A DNA stretch of 64,000 nt from Schistocerca nitens (Eukaryota; Arthropoda; Insecta; Orthoptera; Acrididae), in contig NC_064616.1 in the NCBI RefSeq assembly GCF_023898315.1, positions 293,670,934 to 293,734,933 of the forward strand. The letters are read 5' to 3'. The position numbers and the translations under genes were made by a program. This document shows, piece by piece, positions 54,695 to 64,000 of this stretch; position 1 is the first letter of the stretch, and each line of letters begins with the position of its first letter. The notes under the pieces were generated by a model. The model was not told the DNA's origin. It made no database searches and saw only the letters and a program-made list of their open reading frames with translations.

Positions 54695-55190
54695 GGGTAA
54701 GTCAATTATTATCCGCAAAGTAGTTATAAAAATTTATTGTAATCAAATTAGGAAACTTACAAGAACATAATTTTTCGACATAGTCTCCTTGGGTTTCAAC
54801 GCACTTGGTCCATCGTTGTACAAGCTTCCTGATGCCCTCATCAAAGAAGGTTCTCGGTTGAGCTGCGAGCTAGGAATGCACGGCTTCTTTAACTGCTTTG
54901 TCAGAGGCAAATCGACGGACCCTTAATGCCTGTTTGAGTGGACAAAACAAGTGATAGTCAGAAGGGGCAAGATCGGGACTATATGGAGGATGATCAAGTA
55001 CCTCAAATTTGAGTTTCTGGACTGTTTCAGCAGTGTGGGCAGCAGTATGCGGACGGGCATTGTCGTACAACATCACAACACCTTTTTGGCACCAATCCTC
55101 GGCGTTTGCTTCGAATTGCAGAAAAGAATACAGAAAAGGAACAGTTCGGAGACGATGACTGAGTGTATCAGCATGATTGTATGATTTTCT
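54692..55190 (-). pseudogene. Mariner-type transposase relic, C-terminal half
   Basis: The minus strand reads GVVMLYDNARPHTAAHTAETVQKLKFEVLDHPPYSPDLAPSDYHLFCPLKQALRVRRFASDKAVKEAVHS. It contains the DNARPH block with its catalytic Asp and the YSPDLAPSDYHLF block with the last Asp, as in mariner (DD34D) transposases. The left end is a mariner-like terminal repeat, tacgagggtaagtcaattat, at about 54693. The N-terminal half and right terminal repeat are missing. It abuts the inverted repeat on its left. Confidence 0.78.
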
Positions 55191-55290
55191 ACCTCTACGT
55201 ACATACTCTGCAAGCCGCCACATGGTGTATGGCGAAGGGTACTTTGTACCACTACCATAGTTCGTGTCATGTAGGACAAGTGGCCCTATT
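55190..55290. mobile_element. CR1-like LINE 3' scrap
   Basis: The block acatactctgcaagccgcca followed by 'ggtgtatggcgaagggtac' is one I know as part of the 3' region of an arthropod CR1-like LINE. Only about 100 bases remain. Confidence 0.45.
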
Positions 55291-55294
55291 TTCA

Positions 55295-55635
55295 GCCGTT
55301 CTGCGCATCCCCCGAGATTAACTGCTAGCAGCTAATAAGACTTTTCCCGTTTTTGAGCGGCTAGCCGCAAGTTACAAAGTAGACTGCGAGACTCTCTCTC
55401 CATCGTGCTGCGCTGTTGCCATATTTAGCGACAATGCAGTTTCATTCACAGAGCGACCGAATTATTCACTGAGACGTCGATGTTACTTTGGTGTAGTAGA
55501 ATAGTTGTGAACGTGTATCTGTAAATGTTTTAGTATGATTTCTAAATGAATATGTCAGGTGACTGCAATAAACGTGAAGCTCCTCACAAGTGTGCCTATG
55601 AAGTCTTAGCTGAGCGACTGGAGTCGTGATTTCCT
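55295..55635. other. No recognised feature
   Basis: Mixed-composition sequence with an 'aataaa' near 55568 and no ORF of note. I cannot assign it. Confidence 0.3.
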
Positions 55636-55639
55636 GTCA

Positions 55640-56175
55640 GAAAGATCACAGTACGTAGTAATCCACGGAAAATGATCGCGTAAAACAGAAGTGATATCTG
55701 GCTTTTGCAAGGAAGTGTTATATGCTCTCCTCTGTTCCTGATCTAATAAACGATTTAGGAGATAATCTAAGCAGCCTCTTAGACTGTTTGCAGATGATGT
55801 TGTGACTTACCGTCTTATAAAGTTATCAGATAATTGAAATAAATTACAAAACGACTTAGACAAGACGGCTGTGTGGTGAGAAAACAGGCAATTGAGTCTA
55901 AATAACGAAAAGTCTGAAGTTATCCCCATGAGTACTAAAAGGAATCAACAAAATTTCGGTTTACGAGATAAAACACACAAATTGAACTAAATACTTAGGG
56001 ATTACAATTACGAAAAACTTAAATTGCAACTATCACATGGATAACGTTGTTTGGAAATAAAACCAAAGACTGCGATTTATTGGTAGAACACTTAGAAAAT
56101 GCAATGGAATTTTGAAAGACATTGGTTTCAAATACGTTAAGAAAATAGTTTTTATTTGAGTGAAGTGACATAGAA
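55640..56175 (+). mobile_element. CR1-like LINE fragment, reverse transcriptase palm and thumb
   Basis: The plus strand reads SSVPDLINDLGDNLSSLL, then DCLQMMLTYRLIKLSDN, LQNDLDKTAVW, RQLSLNNEKSEVIPMSTKRNQQNF, and later blocks of the YLGVTI and NKTKALRFIGRTLRKCNG type. This order matches a CR1/Jockey palm and thumb. The catalytic FADD reads QMMLT here. Stops and frame changes are frequent. Confidence 0.72.
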
Positions 56176-56189
56176 GCTGCACGAATCAT

Positions 56190-56910
56190 GTCCCTTATAA
56201 AGATGCACTACACAAGATGACATGGTAGTTCTACAATGTTATCTTGATGAAACATGGGTCCATGAAGACCCGATGGAAATTGAGTCATGGTACTGTCGGT
56301 TTTAAAGTACACATAGGGAAAGGTTCTCTCCTAGTTATTCTGCATGCTGGCTCTTCTTCTGATTTGGTTTCTGAGAGTAAACTCGTATTTAGGTGTAATA
56401 AAAACCGTAGTGACTACCATTCGGATATGAACGCTGTCACTTTCAAGAAGTGGTTCACTGAACAATTCTTGCCATACCTTGCTTCGAAGTAGGTCGTTGT
56501 AACTACCAAGCCAGTTATGGTACAGAGAAATGACCAAGTACGAGCACCAGGAAAGGGAACATTGTGCTCTGGCTGAAAAATAAAAATACTCCATACAATA
56601 TAAGCCAGACTAGTGCTGAACTCCTGCAGCTCATTAATTTGTAAAAGTCACGCAACAGAATGTACAAACTTGACTTTCTTGCATGTGAATGCGGTCACAG
56701 AGTTTTGCGTTTATCCACAAATCACTGTCAATATAATCCAATAGAATTAATTTGTGCACAGGTTACAAGCTATGTGAAAAAAAAAAAAAAACAATCAAGA
56801 TAACAGACACTGAAACGCTTGTGCCCCTTCAGTGTGGGCACACTGAAAAGTTTCCGAAATAAGACTTTGACAGGGAGGTGAAGCCTTGAACCGATCATCC
56901 TAAATTTACA
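56190..56910 (+). pseudogene. Tc1/mariner-superfamily transposase relic (YLDETW type)
   Basis: Plus-strand pieces read CYLDETWVHED (first catalytic Asp), then GFKVHIGKGSLLVILHAGSSSDLVSESKLVFRCNKNRSDYHSDMNAVTFKKWFTEQFLPYLASK (56310-56492), then FCVYPQITVNIIQ in place of the usual LPPYHCxYNPIELIW. I know this as a group of insect mariner-like transposases with a YLDETWV block. Stops and shifts make it inactive. Terminal repeats were not located. Confidence 0.7.
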
Positions 56911-56919
56911 GTCACATGG

Positions 56920-58860
56920 TTCGGACGTGGGCTCGAATGGTAGATGGTATTACGATGTAGACTTCGAAACGAAGTAGAGTAATGATCTTTCTTGGTTCTA
57001 AAGGCCCATGGTTTAAAAATGTTTTTGTCAGCATATCAATTGCATATATACTACATGAGAACTTCCTAACTTTTATTGATTAGGAATACATATCCTATGA
57101 TGTATTCAGACTACAATGTTCAACACATTGCTCAAGGAGACATTAAGCTTTTCTTCAATTACTCAAGAGAATGCAGCCGGATACATTCGTCATAAACTCC
57201 AATATTTCGACACGTAAACCCCAGTCATTTTCAAGGCACGAATTTTAAAACGCCTTAAAATGAAAGGGTGGGTTACCTGTTGAGATATCGGTGGTTTTCT
57301 GCGTTACCGGTCAGCATTCCGTCGAGTTCCGTGGTTAACTGTAAGCTTGTTCAACGGGTCATAAATGCGTTCTCCTACTGTAATGTTGAACAAATTAGTT
57401 TAAACTGTTAATGCCCATTGACACAGAAAAATATGATAACATACTGATAATTTTTACGATAGTCTTTTGCACTAGTCTTTGCTACAAGTAATTCTTTTTT
57501 CCAAATACATCTACATTGAGCTGCAGTGAGACACATCTACATACGCGCGTTATACACACTGGAAAAAATTATATTTAGTAGAAGCAGTTGTCCAACAAAT
57601 ACAATGATTTCGGTTTCAGTCTGAAGATTTTTTTACTTATAATGTAGTCCAAATCGCAATAAATGGCAGTTATTGCAACCATTTTCGATGACCTTGTCGT
57701 TAGACAGTACTCGTTTGGAGAAAAATGGTACTTGACGTCTTCACAAAGCTGCGTCAGCTGTTCTCACCTTCCGACGTCACACAGACGATTACTATGAAGC
57801 GTGGACACAACCTCAAGGCGTAAAGTAATATTTATTTCATGTAGACGTCTGATCGAAATTGGCTTTAAAATGTACTATTCCCTTATAGATTTGAAAGTAT
57901 AATACGATGTACCAAAGGCAAATGGACCTGCCTGTTGTCCGCAGTAACACAGTTTGGCAACACGGACTTTTGTTTGCCCGCTCTCTGCCGTCAGCCATGC
58001 GCAAACCTTATCCCCTCCACGCTTCCCTTTCGTTCCGCCTCTATGTGCGGAAGCGACATCGTACGTGACATGGGCTATAGTCATTTTGCTTCCTGCCCCA
58101 CTCGCAAGTAGAGCGAGAGAAAACCAATTTATCTTTTCTTATGTTCTCGGCCTGTACACAAAAAGAAAATAAATAATATTTCCTGCAAATGCGAGCTAAG
58201 GTGCCATGACTGTCAAACCTGTATTCATGTTTTCGCACACAGTTGTATCGATTCGACAAGAAAGATGAAAATTTGTTAACACGCCCATCTTATTTGATGA
58301 GTCACAGCTACCTAAAATGACAGTGATACCGCATGCTCGAACAGCAGTTTGGTTATAAATTCATCGGGCCGTTCTGAACACCAAAGCATAATAACGATAC
58401 AGCTATAAAATACAAATACAGCGATTGAATCTACAGCCAAGGGATCTAAACGAGAAAGATTGGTTTGATATTTTCTTCAGCTTGCGAGTGAAGCTGAATC
58501 TGAAAAATAATTTGAAATTATTAACAAAGCAGAAAGAGCCCTATTACCAAGGAATCGGACCCTGAAATCCTCGTCGACTTTTGCACCACTTTCGCCGACA
58601 CAAAAAAAATGTGAGTTCGAACCTCAAAGAAGGTTTGTGTCCACGAAATAAATCACGCAATAAGCCACCTGTGTCGGTTGTGAATCCCGATGCCTGTGAA
58701 CAGGAAGCTATTACAACTTAATTGTGACTGAAGAAACATAATGGGGAAGAGAAAAATGTGTCCAGTTCTTAGTGTTGTCTTACCGAAATAGACCAAGAAA
58801 CTTTCGAGATGGTAATGGGTAGAGAGCACTTCTTCATGCGGTAAGTAGAAGCAGTTCTCT
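56920..58860. other. About 1.9 kb with no recognised gene
   Basis: AT-rich sequence with ORFs of 72 codons at most. A short block near 58090-58130 ('ccactcgcaagtagagcgag') resembles part of a CR1-like LINE 3' region. Otherwise I see no repeats, RNA-like boxes or splice-bounded frames. It may contain host regulatory or intronic sequence. Confidence 0.3.
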
Positions 58861-59140
58861 AGACTTGACTATTTTAAGTAAGTTACTAGTGCAGAGAAAT
58901 AACACTGTAAAGTGTAGTTCGGTCGTACATTCGTGGTTGATGGTGCGGACCGATCTAGGCCAAGGTAACGCAGTTTTACAATGCTACATGAGTTATGTCA
59001 CTTTTTCCAATCTGGTTGCTCTGCATTACTCCTACAAATTCCTTAACTTTCATCAGATCGTTTCTCTGTGCACCGGTGATAAAATGTACTTGTTGCTAGA
59101 ATGTTCTGTAATCTAGGTTGTACGAAAGAAATGTCAATGT

Positions 59141-59445
59141 CCTTGTCTCGTTGGACACACCGGTTCTTGTTAGATCACAGAAGTTAAGCAAAGTATGTCG
59201 TGGTCAGCATGTGGTTGGGTAACTGCATGGGTACGCCAATTACTATTGGTATATAGCCTACCCCTCACGGCTAGTCGATACCGAACTTAACGTCCCCATC
59301 CTACAGACGGATCACAATCAGTGCCATCATCGGGTTTCACCCTCTCCCTTCTTCATCATTATCCAACATAAACATGATACCACACTACACACACCGGTTA
59401 CAGTCACCTACACTTCTCGGATACACTTAAACACACAACTCTCAC
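59141..59445 (+). mobile_element. 5S rRNA-headed SINE, decayed
   Basis: Bases 59153-59237 follow 5S rRNA from about nucleotide 25 to 105 ('caccggttcttgttagatca', 'cagaagttaagcaaagt', 'ggtcagcatgtggttgggta', 'actgcatggg'). They include the internal promoter region (A-box 'aagttaagca' and the C-box equivalent). A non-5S body follows to about 59445, with 'acacaccggttacagtcacc' and 'aacacacaactctcacac'. A 5S-headed body fits a SINE3-type element better than a simple 5S pseudogene. No target duplication was found. Confidence 0.6.
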
Positions 59446-59449
59446 ACTT

Positions 59450-59700
59450 TGCGAAGGATCGAAAAAGTTCAAAGAAGGGCAGCTCGTTTTGTACTATCGC
59501 GAAATAGGGGAGAGACTGCCGCTGATATGATACGCGAATTGCGGTGGCTGTCATCAAAATAAAGGCGTCTTTCATTGTGGAAAGAACTTCTCATGAAATT
59601 GCAGTCTCCAGCTTTCTCCTCCGAGTGTGAAAATACTTTACCTACATAGGGAGGAATGCTCACCATAATAAAATAAGAGAAATTAGAGCTGGTATATAGT
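59450..59700 (+). mobile_element. CR1/Jockey-like LINE scrap, C-terminal block
   Basis: The plus strand reads RRIEKVQRRAARFVLSRNRGETAADMIRELRWLSSK*RRLSLWKELLMK, a clear match in pattern to the RIEKVQRRAARFV block after the LINE reverse transcriptase, broken by one stop in this stretch. It directly follows the 5S-headed SINE. Confidence 0.75.
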
Positions 59701-59899
59701 ACTATTGGCCTTTACGGCAAAGGGGAGGAAGGAGTGGCGTAAAGATCCTGATCATCAGACTTTGTGCCAGTGGCTTGCATTAAATTCAGAGACCTTTCCG
59801 GAGTCTCTCATGTGATACTATGCCAGCTGACGGATAAAAATGTTTTTGTTTGTAAAGTCAGTACTGCACTTAACGACTGAGTGTCCGCTTGAAATTTGC

Positions 59900-60920
59900 A
59901 CATTAGTTGAACAACGTTCAGTGATCCGTATTTTGCTTTCCGAAGATGCAATGTTTCCAGGAATAATTTTACATTATGGTGAAGGTTGAATGAACGGCGA
60001 ACATTTTTAAAAGTGGATAGAAGAGTTCAAAAACTGCCGAACCTCAGTGACTGACGAGCAACTTTCTGGCCGGCCAGAAGTGTCAACTCCTTCGCTTGAA
60101 ACCCGCATTGATGACGTTATTGGTAAAGAACGACATGTTACAGTTGAACACATAGCAAAAATAGTTGCAGTAAGTGTTGCCACAGTTCATAACGTTATCA
60201 GTAACAAGCTCAAGTACAGCAAAACAAGTGCAAGGTGTCCCCCCGAAAGGGTTTACGCAATAACACAAGGAAACGGGAAAGATTATAACGTGTGATGAAA
60301 CTTGGGTTCACGATTTTGGACCAGAGTTCGAAAGAGAACGCATGGAACGGAAGCACACTAATTCACCTGTTCGAAAGAAATTCAGAACGCAAACATCAGC
60401 GGAAATGTCATATTGACCGTTTTTGGGATGCCCACGATGGCGTCTTTTGTGATTACTTAGAAGATTAGTTTACAACAAACACTGCAAACTACCCAGACAT
60501 GTTGATGAACAAAGTTAAGCCAGCAATGAGAGAACAAGAAAAGGCGTGATATCGCTACACGTGAGTGTTCGCCCTCACACAGCACAGCTGACTCAAGAAC
60601 CATTGAAAAAATGGGTAGGGAGGTACTTACTCATCCTCCCTTCATTCCAGGTTTGACGTCCTTGGATTTTCATTTTATTGGTTCACTCAAGGAGGCATAA
60701 CGTGGTAAAAAAATAGCATCGAGGAGGTCAAAGAATTTATGGGAAAGTGGCTCAAACTACAGGAAAAATACTTCTTTGCATCAGGTATAAAAATTAGTTC
60801 ATCGTTGGGACAAGTGTATTAATATTGGTGGGGATTATGTTGAGAAGTAGTAAAGCCTCATCTTGCAAAAATATACAGTTTTTCTACATCAATGCATCTA
60901 ATTACTGAATGTCCCTCGTA
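59900..60920 (+). pseudogene. Mariner-type transposase relic with right terminal repeat
   Basis: The pieces in order are EQRSVIRILLSEDAM (N-terminal helix), WIEEFKNCRTSVTDEQLSGRPEVSTPSLETRIDDVIGKERHVTVEHIAKIVAVSVATVHNVISNKLKYSK (helix-turn-helix part, 60030-60230), ITCDETWVHDF (first catalytic Asp, 60290), VSVRPHTAQLTQEPL (DNARPHTA equivalent, 60575) and a decayed SPD-like block. The right end is 'ctgaatgtccctcgta' (to 60920), a mariner terminal repeat. Multiple stops and frame changes break the gene. Confidence 0.78.
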
Positions 60921-60929
60921 TAAATATTC

Positions 60930-61378
60930 ATCATTGCCATGGATGTGAAATTTGGAACCACAGGTGGCTTGCAATATGTTCATGTTATTTGTGTGTAAGG
61001 TGGTGACGCACTTTCAACAATATATGCTGCATTATGAACTGATCTGGAATATCAGAAGTTTATAAATACGTTGTTGTTAAGCTGTGCAATAAAGTTACTG
61101 CTAACACGAAGCACATTAACGAATTAGTTGTGCTCTACTGTATTTATCTACTTTAGAACTAATAGTGAAGATGTTTATTACATACTACTACTCCTAGTTC
61201 AGACAAAACCGTAAATAAGTTTTACAGAGACAATATGGTCGCGTGCGCAACAGTTGTACCATTCAGTTCTGAATTTCTTCATACGTTTCTCGTTAAAATG
61301 CGGGACTCAGGCCGTCTTGCAAGCTGGTAACAGTCTTCTAACTTTACTACTTACTATCAGTGGTGGCTGCAGACATTC
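60930..61378. other. No recognised feature
   Basis: AT-rich, unique-looking sequence without ORFs or repeats that I can name, lying between the mariner relic and the target site of SINE A1. Confidence 0.3.
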
Positions 61379-61392
61379 TTTTGGGTATTATA

Positions 61393-61590
61393 GCCGGCCG
61401 TTGTGGCCGAGAGGTTCAGGCGTTTCAGTCTGGAACTGCGCTGCTGCTACGGTCGCAGGTTCGAATCCTGCCTCGGTCATGGATGTGTGTGATGTCCTTA
61501 GGTTACTTAGGTTTAAGTAGTTCTAAGTCTAGGGGACTCATGACCTCAGATGTTAAGTCCCATAGTGCTCAGAGCCATTTGATCCATTTT
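61393..61590 (+). mobile_element. tRNA-derived SINE, family A, copy 1
   Basis: The A-box-like 'tggccgagaggttcaggcg' and B-box 'ggttcgaatcc' give a tRNA-like head. A body follows with 'gatgtccttaggtt', then 'catgacctcagatgttaagt', 'cccatagtgctcagagcc', and the end 'atttgatccattttt'. The target duplication is tgggtattata (61382-61392 and 61591-61601) and may extend to 14 bases if adjoining T's are counted. The copy is nearly full-length and fairly young. Confidence 0.92.
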
Positions 61591-61599
61591 TGGGTATTA

Positions 61600-61905
61600 T
61601 AAGCACCAAATAACAGAGCACATGGCGAAAAGGAAACACAACAGTTATGTTAGCCGCCGTAATTGTCGTCCACAGAGCAATATGTCAACGGGGAACAAAA
61701 CAGAAGGCGCGACCAACACTTTCTGTGCTTGATGATTGCTATGGTAGCTCTCGTGTAAGCAATGAACTGTCAATCTCTTTCTTGCTCTGATCCGGATATA
61801 GTTCTGGGATCTTTCCACTGTCGCTTCTGCAATTAAGTAATACTATATTAATATTCTAATTTCTCCAGTCTGCTATGACAAATACTACTCCTGCAATTAA
61901 TGGAG
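61600..61905. other. No recognised feature
   Basis: Short unique-looking stretch, possibly the region downstream of the host exon at 62113-62292. No ORF or repeat was found. Confidence 0.3.
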
Positions 61906-61907
61906 AT

Positions 61908-61990
61908 TAACTAAGTAGGTAAGAGCGCCACTTGCGAAACACAAGGTTTCAGTGTTGAGCCCCAGTCCAGCATGCAGATTTAAACGACCA
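61908..61990 (+). mobile_element. Decayed tRNA-derived SINE head
   Basis: 'gtaagagcgccacttgcgaa' followed by 'cacaaggtttcagtgttgag' and 'ccccagtccagcatgcag' tracks the head of a common insect SINE ('gtagagcacttgcccgcgaa...'). Only the head and a little of the body remain, with several substitutions. Confidence 0.45.
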
Positions 61991-62112
61991 CAAATATGTG
62001 GAGCTGCCATTAATTGTTCTGAAAGCAAGGGTTACGATTTCGATGATAGAAATGAAATATACACAGAATATAGTTAAGCCTTTTAATTGTTGAAGGATAA
62101 TTTTGTTTTACA

Positions 62113-62292
62113 TTAAAGGAGATTTGTTGCCGAAGCAGGAATCGGCCCGAGTGGGGAAGGTGAGGGCTCGCAGCTGAACTGATCGTTGGCGCCCACGTAC
62201 GTCGACATCACACGCAGCTCGCCGGCCTCCGTCACATACAGCTCGTACGCCTTCGGACTCGAGAAGCCGATTGGGTATCGAGGTCCCGACAG
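62113..62292 (-). CDS. Probable terminal coding exon of a host gene (family not recognised)
   Basis: On the minus strand a splice acceptor, ttgtctgtttacag, is followed in frame by LSGPRYPIGFSSPKAYELYVTEAGELRVMSTYVGANDQFSCEPSPSPLGPIPASATNLL and a TAA at 62113-62115, 59 codons. The stretch is strikingly GC-rich with C/G at third positions, unlike the AT-rich surroundings, and has no repeats. These are the marks of a real exon. The peptide has a globular start and a Pro/Ser-rich tail. I do not recognise the protein. The upstream exons would lie at higher coordinates, beyond the Tc1 relic and probably outside the window. Confidence 0.6.
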   Translation of the reverse strand: MSGPRYPIGFSSPKAYELYVTEAGELRVMSTYVGANDQFSCEPSPSPLGPIPASATNLL

Positions 62293-62473
62293 CTGTAAAC
62301 AGACAACCTGTGTTACAAGCACGTCTGAACTCCGCAAGTTACCGTACGGTCTACATCAGTCTACATACAGCATCAGCCTCCCCCACCCCTCTCCCCTAGC
62401 CTTTTCCATTCGCAGAGTTAGACTGTCTACACCCCTCTGTATGGTTCCGAATTGAGATTGTGCCGTCTACGTA

Positions 62474-63690
62474 CAGTGATCAGCCAGAACATTACGACCA
62501 CCTACATAATAGCCGGTATGTCCATCCTTGGCACGGATAACGGCGGTGATGCATTGTGACACGGAAGCAATGACGCCTTGGTAGGTCGCTGGAGGGAGTT
62601 GGTACCACATCTACATACAAGTAACCCAATTCCTGTAATTTCTGGGGAGGGGGGCGATGAGCTCTGACGCCACGTTCAACCACATCCCAGATGTGTTCGA
62701 TGGGGTTCAGATCTGGCGAGTTGGAGGGCCAGCACATCAATTGGAACTCGCCACTGTGTTACTAGAACCACTTCATCATACTTCTGGCCTTGTGAAATCT
62801 TGTTGAAAAATACCACTGCCGTTGGGAAACACGATCGTCATGAAGGGATGTACGTCATCTGCAACCAGTGGGCGGCCGGGGTGGCCGAGCGATTCTAGAT
62901 GCTACAGTCTGGAACCCCGCGACCGGTAGGGTCGCAGGTTCGAATCCTGCCTCGGGCATGGATGTGTGATGTCCTTAGGTTGGTTAGGTTTAAGTAGTTT
63001 TAAGTTGTAGGGGACTTAGGACCTTAGAAGTTAAGTCCCATAGTGCTCAGAGCCATTTGAACCATTCTTGCAACCGGTGTACTATACTCCTTGGGCGTCA
63101 TGGTGCCTTTCACGAGCTACACTTGGCCCATGGATACCCACGCAAATGTCCCCCGGAGCATAATGGAGCCACCTCCAGATTGTCTCCGTCCTGCAGTACA
63201 CTTGTCAAGGAGCTGTTCCCCTGGAAGACGACGGATTTTCGCCCTCTCATCGGCATAATGAAGAAGGTATAGGGATTCATCAGACCATGCAACGCTCTGC
63301 CACTGCACCAACGTCCAGTGCCGGTAGTCACGTGGCCATTTCAATCACAGTTGCCGATGACATGGTGTTAACAATGCATATAAATGGATCATCGGCTGCG
63401 GAGGCCCATTGTTAGGAGTGTTTAGTTCACTGTGTCTTCAGATACACTTGTACTCTACCCAGTACTAAAGTATAATGTTAGGTCTGCCACAGTTCGTCGC
63501 CTGTCCTGTTTTACCAGTCTGCCCAACCTACGACATCTGACATCTGTACATGAGCGGTGGCCGCCCAACCTCACAACGTCTGGACGTGGTTTCGCCATGT
63601 GTTGAAGACTCTCACCGCCTTGGAAGAGCAAACTATGCAAAACTATTCCACCTGGTGTGCAAGATGCATTAAGATAGACGGATTACGCAT
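62474..63690 (-). pseudogene. Tc1-like transposase relic, split by a SINE
   Basis: The left end carries a Tc1-like terminal repeat (cagtgatcagccagaacatt at 62474). The minus strand reads, from the right, SLQHMAKPRPDVVRLGGHRS (DNA-binding part, 63455-63640), LVQWQSVAWSDESLYLLHYADERAKIRRLPGEQLL and GGGSIMLRGTFAWVSMG (first catalytic block, 63117-63344), then MCWPSNSPDLNPIEHIWDVVERGVRAHRPPPQKLQELG (last catalytic block, 62620-62740). The DE residues of WPxxSPDLNPIEHxW are in place. The SINE at 62871-63068 interrupts it. Frames are broken in several places. Confidence 0.85.
62871..63068 (+). mobile_element. tRNA-derived SINE, family A, copy 2, inserted in the Tc1 relic
   Basis: Same family as the copy at 61393. 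The head has 'ggtggccgagcgattctag' and B-box 'ggttcgaatcc'; the tail reads 'aagttaagtcccatagtgct' then 'cagagccatttgaaccatt'. The flanks tgcaaccagtg (62860-62870) and tgcaaccggtg (63069-63079) form an 11-bp target duplication with one mismatch. The Tc1 relic reads on across it, so the SINE is the younger. Confidence 0.92.
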
Positions 63691-63723
63691 AGACTTTAAG
63701 AATAACATTGTAACCTAAATTCC

Positions 63724-64000
63724 AGGCCCGCCCGGTTATCTGTGCAGTCTAACGCACTGCTTTTCTGGCGGGTAGGCGTGCCTGTCCCCGGCACGATTCC
63801 GCCCGGCGGATTAGTGTCGGGGTCCGATGTGCCGGCGCCAATCTGTGGATGATTTTTAAGGGGCGGTTTTCCATCTGCGTCGGCGAATGCGGGCTGGTTC
63901 CCCTCATTCCGCCTCAGTTACACTATATCGGCGATTGCTGCGCGAACACTGTCTCCACGTACACGTACATCATAATTACTCTACCACGCAAACATTGGGG
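63724..64000 (+). mobile_element. tRNA-derived SINE, family C, running off the window
   Basis: The head reads 'cccggttatctgtgcagtct' then 'aacgcactgc', with a B-box-like 'ggcacgattcc' (near 63790). The body has 'cgcccggcggattagtgtcg', 'tcggcgaatgcgggctggtt', 'attccgcctcagttacacta' and 'ctaccacgcaaacattgggg'. I recall this as an insect SINE family. The 3' end is beyond the window. Confidence 0.75.

Noticed and set aside
57875-58260. Overlapping ORFs of about 70 codons on both strands
   Set aside because: Short, mutually antisense and partly over a CR1-like 3' block; no evidence for a gene.
59141-59240. A functional 5S rRNA gene
   Set aside because: The first 20 or so bases do not match, several conserved positions are changed, and the match runs into a SINE-like body.
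61393-61480. A true tRNA gene (and likewise at 62871 and 63724)
   Set aside because: The tRNA-like heads do not fold as complete tRNAs by eye, continue into SINE bodies, and at 61393 and 62871 have target duplications.

Overview
This is eukaryotic, almost certainly insect DNA, and it most resembles an orthopteran genome such as the grasshopper genus Schistocerca. The basis is the set of tRNA-headed SINEs, I-type and RTE LINEs, CR1-like scraps and many Tc1/mariner relics, with nearly no host coding sequence. The species call is inference from memory of these repeat families. There are no bacterial genes, CRISPR arrays or operons.

Layout. 1-6.9 kb holds short decayed pieces: an RTE LINE fragment, CR1-like fragments on both strands, a degenerate minisatellite of about 68 bp, a near-perfect 376-bp tandem duplication, a Tc1/mariner transposase relic, a tRNA-derived SINE and a relic of a DDE-like family with a QNKN motif. 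6.9-39.8 kb is one nested stack of LINEs: five I-type elements (A1, A1b, A2, A3, A4), one RTE fragment and one further LINE (C). They were inserted into one another, and most layers can be peeled apart by matching target-site duplications (TSDs). 40.0-43.0 kb is a P-element/THAP9-like transposase relic that keeps an intron. 43.9-46.6 kb is a 2.7-kb hAT-like non-autonomous element packed with TGCGA repeats. 47.2-48.4 kb has a CR1-like scrap and a palindromic CAAGC-rich element. 48.6-51.9 kb is a nearly whole RTE LINE with a 12-bp TSD, which is the youngest-looking element here. 52.0-64.0 kb mixes a small zinc-finger ORF, SINEs of several families (including one with a 5S rRNA head), CR1 scraps, an inverted pair of Penelope-like termini and four mariner/Tc1 relics. 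It also carries one GC-rich stretch that looks like the last exon of a real host gene (62.1-62.3 kb, minus strand).

How the parts relate. I-type LINEs encode an ORF1 nucleic-acid-binding protein with zinc knuckles and an ORF2 with endonuclease, reverse transcriptase and RNase H. Two SINE families in the window carry 3' ends that match the 3' ends of these LINEs, which suggests the LINEs mobilise the SINEs. Six of the seven stacked LINEs lie on the minus strand, so plus-strand transcription through the region would give antisense RNA to all six. That resembles a transposon-control (piRNA) locus but is untested.

Limits. Boundaries of decayed elements are good to tens of bases. Clade names rest on motifs read by eye, without any database search.
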